The notes under the pieces were generated by a model. It made no database searches. It was not told the origin of the DNA and worked only from the letters and a program-made list of their open reading frames with translations. Position numbers and translations under genes: made by a program. A DNA stretch of 64,000 nt from the NCBI GenBank assembly GCA_002914845.1, contig JXTC01000001.1, positions 1,001,267-1,065,266 of the forward strand, given 5' to 3'. Numbering within the stretch: the first letter of the stretch is position 1; every line of letters begins with the position of its first letter. Shown piece by piece: positions 57,648 through 64,000 of this stretch. The stretch comes from Trema orientale (lineage: Eukaryota; Streptophyta; Magnoliopsida; Rosales; Cannabaceae).

Positions 57648-58298
57648 TATTAATTAATTAATCAGAGAGACTAGCTAGGACTTTACCTCCAAAAATAAGA
57701 GGGCATTTTACAGGCTCATTAACACAATATTTCTGCAACTCTTGAGCCACTTCAGCTACCTTCTCATGCTCTTCCTTCTTAAGCAAAACACCTCTATCTG
57801 ATTGTGTCACCTGAATATTCAAACCCCAAATCAGATTTCTTCGTCAAGTTCATAAATAAATCATCTAATCTAATGGGTCATTAAATGTAAATAAATCAGA
57901 TTTTTTATAACGCTAATTTCATATAAGATCTTTCCACAGAGACACAGATATTTAAAACTTGTCCTGCATTTTCTGAACACAGATCATGAATATATGTGTC
58001 TGTGTATGTATGTGTATCTATATATATGTAGAGAGAGAGAAGAGTTGGTAAAACCCATTACCTTGGAAAGAATTGAGTCAACAAGATCACCGGGACCAGT
58101 TTGAACTTCCAGGTTGGGGACTGAAACCGAAGCCGAAACTCTCAGGGTCTTGCCCTTACAAAAACGAGAATGAGATGAAACTGATAAGATCAAATTTGTG
58201 GGTTTTGAGCGAAAATCAAGAAATTTAGGTCTAGAGGGCTCAGAAAGGCCTCCGAAGGTAGTAGAGGGCAATAGTGCTAAAGAAGAAGCGGTAGCCAT
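56208..58298 (-). CDS. FBN8: Plastid-lipid-associated protein 8 / fibrillin 8, chloroplast
   Basis: Fibrillins are lipocalin-like proteins of plastoglobules, thylakoids and stroma that bind lipids or stabilise membranes; the role of FBN8 is poorly defined. Exons: 58062-58298, 57687-57810, 57000-57179, 56208-56407, all GT-AG, giving 246 aa. The N-terminus (MATASSLALLPS ... KTLRVSASVSV) is a typical Ser-rich chloroplast transit peptide of about 55 residues. The PAP/fibrillin domain includes DLVDSILSK, CPLIFGDWDVVYC, PTSPGGGYRSALGR and WVQVIFEPPELKVGGLEFRY, and ends near LGKGSKGSLFVFQRR. The extra C-terminal NSCV is slightly longer than I expect. The start is the first ATG and fits the transit peptide. 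Confidence 0.93.
57616..57646. repeat. (AAT)n microsatellite in FBN8 intron 2
   Basis: About ten AAT units, followed by TATATTAATTAATTAATC, roughly 40 bases inside the intron from the donor of exon 2. Likely length-variable. Confidence 0.85.
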
Positions 58299-59138
58299 GG
58301 AAGTGGTGGAGAGCTCAACTTGGATTTGTCAGAAACAAGAAAAAAAAAAATGATAATATGAATCCGTTACTGCTGGTGCTGGATAATTGGATTTCTGCTT
58401 TTGCATCAGATAATTGGTTCGTTGTGGCACGTAAGCACATAAATCAACGTGGGACCCGCTTCTTGTTTAGCTATTGGTCTTCAGGATTCCACGTTCGCAG
58501 ATTTTATTTCCTTGCCTTATCTGATAGATATTACAGTGTGATAGCTACTTTGGTTTGTTTTGTTTTTGTTTTTGTTTTTCGCATAAATAAGGAGTATTTC
58601 TATTGAGCAAAACAAACCTTCTTTTTTCTTTTTTAATTTTTTGAATCAATTGATTAACAAACTATAATTTGAAAAATAACTGGAGTGTGTAATGTATGTC
58701 GTTCCTACTTCACTTATTATTTTCTACTTAAATTATTATATCATTTAAGTTATTTTATCAATATAATATGTCATTTAAGTTATTTTATCAATATAATATG
58801 TGATGACGATTAGTGTATTCTTTTTAGATATTAATAATTAAGACTAATGAATAATTTTTCCCTTAAAAAAAAAGACTAATGAATAAATTTTTTTTTTCAA
58901 TTATTTTAGGGTCAAACAGTAATTTCATTAAATGAATTATAATTTTTTTTAATCAAATAGTAATTTAGTCCAAGCAAATGTGCTACAAATAAATCCAATT
59001 CTTGAGTTTTCCTTTATACTATTTTAACTAAATATGTCAATTTTATTATAAAAAAAACTGAATATATCAACTTGAGTGATATTACGAGGCATTAAAGTGA
59101 TTAACTTTATTAAGGCAATTTTTTCACAATATATAGGG
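58299..59138. other. FBN8 upstream region and AT-rich DNA
   Basis: The first 300 bases are the FBN8 promoter side; a frame on the plus strand at 58358-58606 resembles nothing. At 58738-58801 a unit of about 33 bases (TCATTTAAGTTATTTTATCA ...) is tandemly duplicated. Confidence 0.5.
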
Positions 59139-59522
59139 ACCCGTTTGGGATTGATTATAGCTTCTGCTGTTAGCTTTTAAAAAAGGTTAGCAAAAAAATT
59201 GGGAGTTGAAGGTGTTTGACAAGTTCCTGTTTTTGGTTTGCAAATTCTAAAAGTTGTTGCATAACCACTAATTCAAGCAGAATTTGAGAAGCATGATAAG
59301 AGCTGCTTTTTAAAGCTGATTCTGCTTTCATAATATAAATTGTTTAAAATGGCACCTTGCGACACACATAATCTATAGTTTACCAAACACTTAGATGCTG
59401 CTTTTAAACAGTACAACAATTTTGTAGATTAAATTAACCAAATGCCTAATTTTTTTTTTCCCACAGTTACTTCTAGCTTACAACACAGCTGTAATACAGT
59501 ACAACAATACCAAATTGGCTCA
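59139..59522. mobile_element. Old TIR element remnant
   Basis: The left edge GGACCCGTTTGGGATTGATT and the right edge, reversed, GAGCCAATTTGGTATTGTTG line up with many differences, and both continue into CTGCTGT/CAGCTGT words. The inner part repeats GCTGCTTTT and CTGCTTT. No target duplication is clear. It looks like a worn MITE of the GGGcccGTTTGG type. Confidence 0.4.
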
Positions 59523-61121
59523 TAATTAGCAATTTGGAATCATCACTTATTCTGAAGCAGGGATTACATGCCTCTCACCCATGTCGTATGTATGCTATAT
59601 TTGTACAATTATACTTTAAACTGTTACTTTATATGAATGTATATTTTGGAAAAGTAAAATTATTAATAATATAACAGAAATTAATAATATAATAGTAAGA
59701 GATGAGTTTTCTTTCATTATAATTAATCCTTAATAAAAAGAAAAGGGAAAGATCATGGATTTAAAGATGAATGAGAAAGAATTAAAAATTGAATAAAAGA
59801 ATTAAAAATTGAATTATCTTTTTAAAATTTAACTAACTATGTGAATTTTTTCCAAAATAGTGTGTTTCAAATATATAAATAAACACATGGATAGAAGGAA
59901 AAGAGAATCTCTTTCCTAACTTTTATTCATGTTGGGTCTATGTGTAGAGTATTTGGTATCATCTGATCTTTTGGCTTGTAATGATCAATTGAATCAAGTC
60001 TTTCAATGTAAGCTTGTGTTTTTCTCAAGTAGGATATCATTTTGTAATTATTCTTTTCTACTAGATGTCTCAACATGCTGACACAATATTTTGATACTAA
60101 CCTGCTCAAAAGACTGAAGACCCTTTCAATGTGAGATCAATAGCTTAGTTTGTTTTATCTATGAGAGCATAGCTTTTCTCTTATTTGGTCTATGTTTCAT
60201 TGTTACATTCTCAAATCAGTTGTCTTATACGTTTAGATACTATCTAGCACATACATACATTACTTTGTCTTATGATTACTAGGACATTTGTCAGAATAAT
60301 TGATATATATGTTTGCACATTGAATAGTTCATTCATCATTTGTTCTTGTCTCATCTGTGCCTCTGAATGTTTTATCAAGATGACATCTTTAGATCTGAGT
60401 TTGTTTGTCTTATTAGGATAACATATTGTTTTGTCAAGACGATACCTTTAGCTTTTGTCTTTATTATTTGTTTTAGTTCCTTTGTTCTTACCTATATAAA
60501 TAATTTTCTTTCTAATGGGACTAAGCCTTTCACACCCATTGCATATCCAGAGAAAGGTTTCTTATAGCTTCTTGCTCTTTAAGCAAGAATTCTTACAATT
60601 TCGGTAATTTTTACTCTAAATTTATTTTATTCATTCTTGAGCTGCTTGGTCACCACTGAAGGGAGTTCTATAGTGGTTTAAACACAAAAGGAATCTTATG
60701 TAGCAGCTGAAGTTGAAGGGAGTTTGGCAACAACAAGAGCTGAAGGGATTTCAGTGACCATTTCACATATAGGAGCTTGTGATTGGCGTGGGTATGAGAG
60801 AGATCTTGTGTGCTGGAGCTGAGAAGTACAAGAACAGCAGCTAAGGGGAGTTCAACACTAGATTGAAGAAGTAATCTCTATGAAGGAAATGAAGTACAAA
60901 TCGGCGGTAACTAGAAGGGAGTTCTAGATTTTATTGTATAAAACCTGTATTTGTACTTCTTTGATATTTCTAGTGGATTATTGCTAACTGAAATAGGTCT
61001 CGTAGATGTAGACATAACGTGGTTGTGCTGAACCACGATAAAATCTCGTGTATCACTCTTTTTTTATTCTTGATTCTTGTTTGTTGCTTTAATTTTCTAC
61101 AAATATGAAAATCGTGTTTTA
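59523..61121 (+). mobile_element. LTR-like remnant (right part about 60180-61121)
   Basis: The right part looks like a copia-type LTR: a TATA box (CTATATAAATAATTT, about 60492), then AGGTCTCGTAGATGTAGAC and GAACCACGATAAAATCTCGT, words I associate with the R/U5 of such LTRs, and an end at TTTTAACA (61121). I could not find the matching TG start or a target duplication, and nothing like a primer site follows. The left part has a 60-codon minus frame (59927-60109) that I do not recognise. Confidence 0.4.
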
Positions 61122-63012
61122 ACATATGAATAACCCGACTTAATAATTATTCTCTTTTTGGTCTATTACGGATTAATAAATATGACCTAAAATTGTGGCT
61201 TTTTAATGGATTTAATAAATTGTTAATCCTTTAAAGTTATTTTTATCAAATTAAATGAGTTATCAACACAATTAGACAAAGCGAAACCCACATTTTGATA
61301 ACGATTTCTTGAAACCGTTCCAAACTAAAATAAATGGGACAACTAAATAAATGATTAATAGTGCGAGGATGAGATGTAGAATAGATAGCTAGAATAAGAA
61401 TAGTGGATGAAAAATGCGTTGATCCATTTTTAACATCCCTTATTCTAACATATATTTAATCAACACTTTGTAATGCTAACAAATACTTGTTACCAATTTT
61501 AAATTAATAATATTAAACCTAATTTAATAGGATATATAAAATCAAAATAAATAAGGAATACATAAGATATATATATATATAAGAATTCATAATTTTAATT
61601 ATAATTTTATCCTCAATTAGAATTACAAAAAAAGGATAATATAAAAATCACCTATTTGAGGAAAACAATTTGAGAATTAATACATTGAGTATGATTATAT
61701 ATTGAGAATGGGCTAGCAACATACAAAAAAGGGGAAAAAAAGGTATAAATTGCTTGAATCATATAAGGAAATATCATCATGATATGTATACACATGTATA
61801 TATTTACATATATTATTAAATGAGACTTTTGTGTGAAGAAAAGGAAAAAAAATTATTTTTCTATTTATATATATATATGTGTTAGAAAAAGAAACATATT
61901 TATTCAAAAAAAAAGAAAAAAAATAAGAAACATATAAGCTGTCATAGGACTTGGACTTAATGGGTGCTAGTAATTTTAATTAAGAAAAAACCTAGAGAAA
62001 TTTAGATGGATGAGCAATATTTTAAATTTGATTAGGTAGATGTCCAATTTTTAAATTTTATAGTTAAATATCCATGTATATATATTTTTACACTTAGTAA
62101 ATATATTTATCTACTAATTTCAGTTACTGTACTAAAATATACTAAGTATATAATTTTTTATACTTGGTATCTAAAATTTTATACTTAGTATATAAATATA
62201 TATACCGGACATTTTGCTGTAACATTTGATAAACGGATATTTACTTAAATTGGGACCAAAATTTGGTCATATTTCTATAAGACCCCAAAACTTATAATAT
62301 ATATATTTTTTAAAAATATAATTATGAATTACATGAGTAGGATACTTAAAAATGTGTTATAACAGTAAGAAGAAAAAGGAAAGGAAAAAAAAAGTGTGCA
62401 ATGACCAAAACAATATTGAAAGGAAAAAAGAGAAAAAATAAATATCATTTTCACTTTTTTTTTTCCGTTAATCTATCATGTTATCTTGATTAAAATCTTA
62501 TATTTATTTTTTTTGAGAAAAAATTAGATGACAAACACGAAAAGAATGATGGGCAAAAAGAACATGATAAAACCCATGGAATAATTATCCCAAGGAAAAA
62601 AAAGATAAATGAACTTAAATTTTTATAGAAAAAATCGAAGTTAGTTAAATTGATTTAATAATAGCTTAACTTTCACATTTATTGTTAATTTTTATCATTA
62701 GTACAATGAAATAAGGAATGTACAAGTAAAAAAAGGTAATTTTGGAATATAAGGAACATACATAGAAAAAATAAAATAGTAAAATAATTCTTTTGTGATG
62801 TAAAAAGAAAATAAATGTACATAGTCCAACTTTTGACGGATTTAGAATTTCTCATATAAATATATGTTCTTGTATCAAAATATTAAGATAAAAATAGACA
62901 AAACTTTAAAAGTCAAATTTTCATAATTTAAGGACTAAAGTGACAAATGTTTAAATTTAAGGACCAAATTGAGAATGTTTTAATACTTTAGGGACTAATA
63001 GTCAATAAATCC
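61122..63012. other. AT-rich intergenic DNA
   Basis: Very AT-rich with many homopolymer runs; no gene, RNA or defined element recognised. At 62930-63000 the phrase AAGGACCAAATTGAGAATG followed by TTTAGGGACTAATAG resembles the edge motif of common plant MITEs, but it is single-sided. Confidence 0.5.
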
Positions 63013-63134
63013 CGTCTATAAAATTTTCCCCCCTTCTCTACTTTGCCAGCTGATTCACGAGTCAGAGACTCCACGAGAGAGTTCGACTTCCTTCCAGAAG
63101 AATTGTCTCGTCGGACCACACCAGCAACTGCAAG
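63013..63134 (+). promoter_or_regulatory. FAM32A-like core promoter and leader exon
   Basis: A TATA-like CTATAAAATTT at about 63015 is followed by a less AT-rich, pyrimidine-containing leader (TTCGACTTCCTTCCAGAAG). A splice donor CTGCAAG then GTGCGC lies at 63134/63135. The first coding exon follows after a leader intron of about 400 bases with acceptor AATAAG just before the ATG at 63541. Confidence 0.5.
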
Positions 63135-63540
63135 GTGCGCCCAATAACTTCTTTTATTTTTTCCCCCCCTTAAAATTCTAATTAGAACAATGGATTGTCA
63201 CTTGGGGCAAAATCAAAGCGTTAATGTAGGATCACAATATAGCCAGTAAAATACTCTGTATTTTTGTTACTTCTTTTAGAACAAATAGAGATTTTATAAT
63301 TCTCAAGCATAGTATACCCTTTTGTGAAATATGGGAATTACAATTATCACATTTGATTTTAACCTTTCAGCCGAAATTGTTTTGAATGTAACAACTAACA
63401 ATGGTGGCCTATGTATTGTGAAAAATGGGTTGAAGGGGTATAGAAACAGCCTTCAAGAAATCATTTTTTTTTTAAAAAGAAGTGGTGTTTTGGGCAATTC
63501 AGAATTAAATGTTTAGTTAAGTCTTTGATTGATAAATAAG

Positions 63541-63655
63541 ATGTCAGAATATGATGAGAACATTGTTGTGGGGAAGCTGAGGCTGAAGGGCAAAGCATTG
63601 GATGTGAAAGGTGGAAGTGGAGGGATTAAAAAGAAGAAAAAACACAAGAAGCATT
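63541..63655 (+). CDS. FAM32A: FAM32A-like protein, N-terminal part only
   Basis: FAM32A is a small basic nuclear protein linked to the spliceosome. The first 38 codons (MSEYDENIVVGKLRLKGKAL ... KKKKKHKKH) match the plant family start: the GKLKLKGKALDVK motif followed by a lysine/histidine run. At 63656 the match stops and the sequence becomes TGTTGGATTTAAAAACG, which looks like an LTR end; the frame goes on for only about 24 unrelated codons to a stop at 63727-63729. The rest of the gene, about 100 codons, would lie right of the window if the gene is intact beyond the insertion. Either the gene is broken here or a splice donor just before 63656 removes the insert; I see no good GT there. Confidence 0.7.
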
Positions 63656-64000
63656 TGTTGGATTTAAAAACGATTTTCGCAGCGGAAGATTGGCCCAGGA
63701 ACATTCAAAAATTTTCTCAAAACAATTGACTATATGAGTGCATAGTATTAATTTATAGCAAATAGGAACACACAAAGAGAATAGATCTAATACCTCTTGT
63801 AGCCTATCAGCGGATCCTAGCTTTACTGTCTTCTAAACTACGATCTTCCAATCCAAGCCTCAAGCACAACTGGATGAACGTGTGGGCGTTGCGTACAATT
63901 TCTTGAACTCACACTTTAGGCACTTGCAATTTTCTCAACACATGAGATTGCAAGAGTTTTATTCTACAGAGAATAGGAAGACACTCTTCTTTTTCTCTCT
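63656..64000. mobile_element. Probable LTR, beginning inside the FAM32A-like exon and leaving the window
   Basis: It starts TGTTGGATTTAAAAACGATT and continues TTCGCAGCGGAAG, then CCTCTTGTAGCCTATCAGCG and GGAAGACACTCTTC, a pattern I know from LTRs of plant copia-type elements lying in the antisense direction. The five bases before it are GCATT; the matching copy should be found where the element ends, beyond the right edge. Only the first 345 bases are visible. Confidence 0.5.

Noticed and set aside
58358..58606. 82-codon plus-strand frame upstream of FBN8
   Set aside because: No similarity, no splice partners, and it lies in the FBN8 promoter side.
59927..60109. 60-codon minus-strand frame
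   Set aside because: It has plausible codon content but no family resemblance and no upstream exon I could support; left as part of an LTR-like remnant.

Overview
The window is nuclear DNA of a dicot plant. It is AT-rich, its genes are split by many short-to-medium GT-AG introns, and the proteins match plant families: UBP26, plant Lunapark, a P-class PPR, CRY-DASH/CRY3, plastid fibrillin 8 and FAM32A-like. The space between genes is filled with plant transposable elements. The species cannot be named from the sequence.

Layout. 1-6300 (minus): the first 824 codons of UBP26, a histone H2B deubiquitinase; its C-terminus lies beyond the left edge. 6358-8407: two MITE-like elements. 8956-13218 (minus): a complete Lunapark gene for ER junctions. 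14172-16345: an inverted-repeat element and two related RNase H-like fragments. 16400-21900: no recognisable gene. 21940-25144 (minus): a complete 13-repeat PPR gene (At5g24830-like). 26170-33300: a transposon graveyard holding a Helitron, a solo LTR inside a GC-rich element, a SINE in a minisatellite and several MITEs. 33302-37090: a very large inverted repeat (arms of 1.6 and 2.0 kb, 165-base spacer) built from two head-on copies of an LTR plus gag-like segment. 37362-48042 (minus): a complete 13-exon CRY3 whose fifth intron is 6 kb long because it holds a decayed Ty1/copia element, itself carrying a nested solo LTR. 48402-49348: an inverted-repeat element with a Mutator-like MITE inside it. 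50320-53011 (minus): a complete RlmH-type rRNA methyltransferase gene. 53575-55333: a 1.76-kb solo LTR with a perfect target duplication. 56208-58298 (minus): a complete plastid fibrillin FBN8/PAP8. 59100-63000: transposon remnants and AT-rich DNA. 63013-64000 (plus): the start of a FAM32A-like gene whose reading frame runs into what looks like the end of an LTR.

For five genes I joined exons by hand. LNP (405 aa), CRY3 (605 aa), RlmH-like (187 aa), FBN8 (246 aa) and PPR (589 aa) each give an uninterrupted frame with a stop, so they are probably functional. CRY3, FBN8, PPR and probably RlmH act in plastids or mitochondria; UBP26 and FAM32A are nuclear; Lunapark is in the ER. The genes do not form a pathway or cluster. 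I found no convincing undescribed biochemical system. The most unusual structures are the giant inverted repeat, the layered insertions in CRY3, a duplicated exon boundary in Lunapark, and a possible second start codon in the RlmH-like gene.
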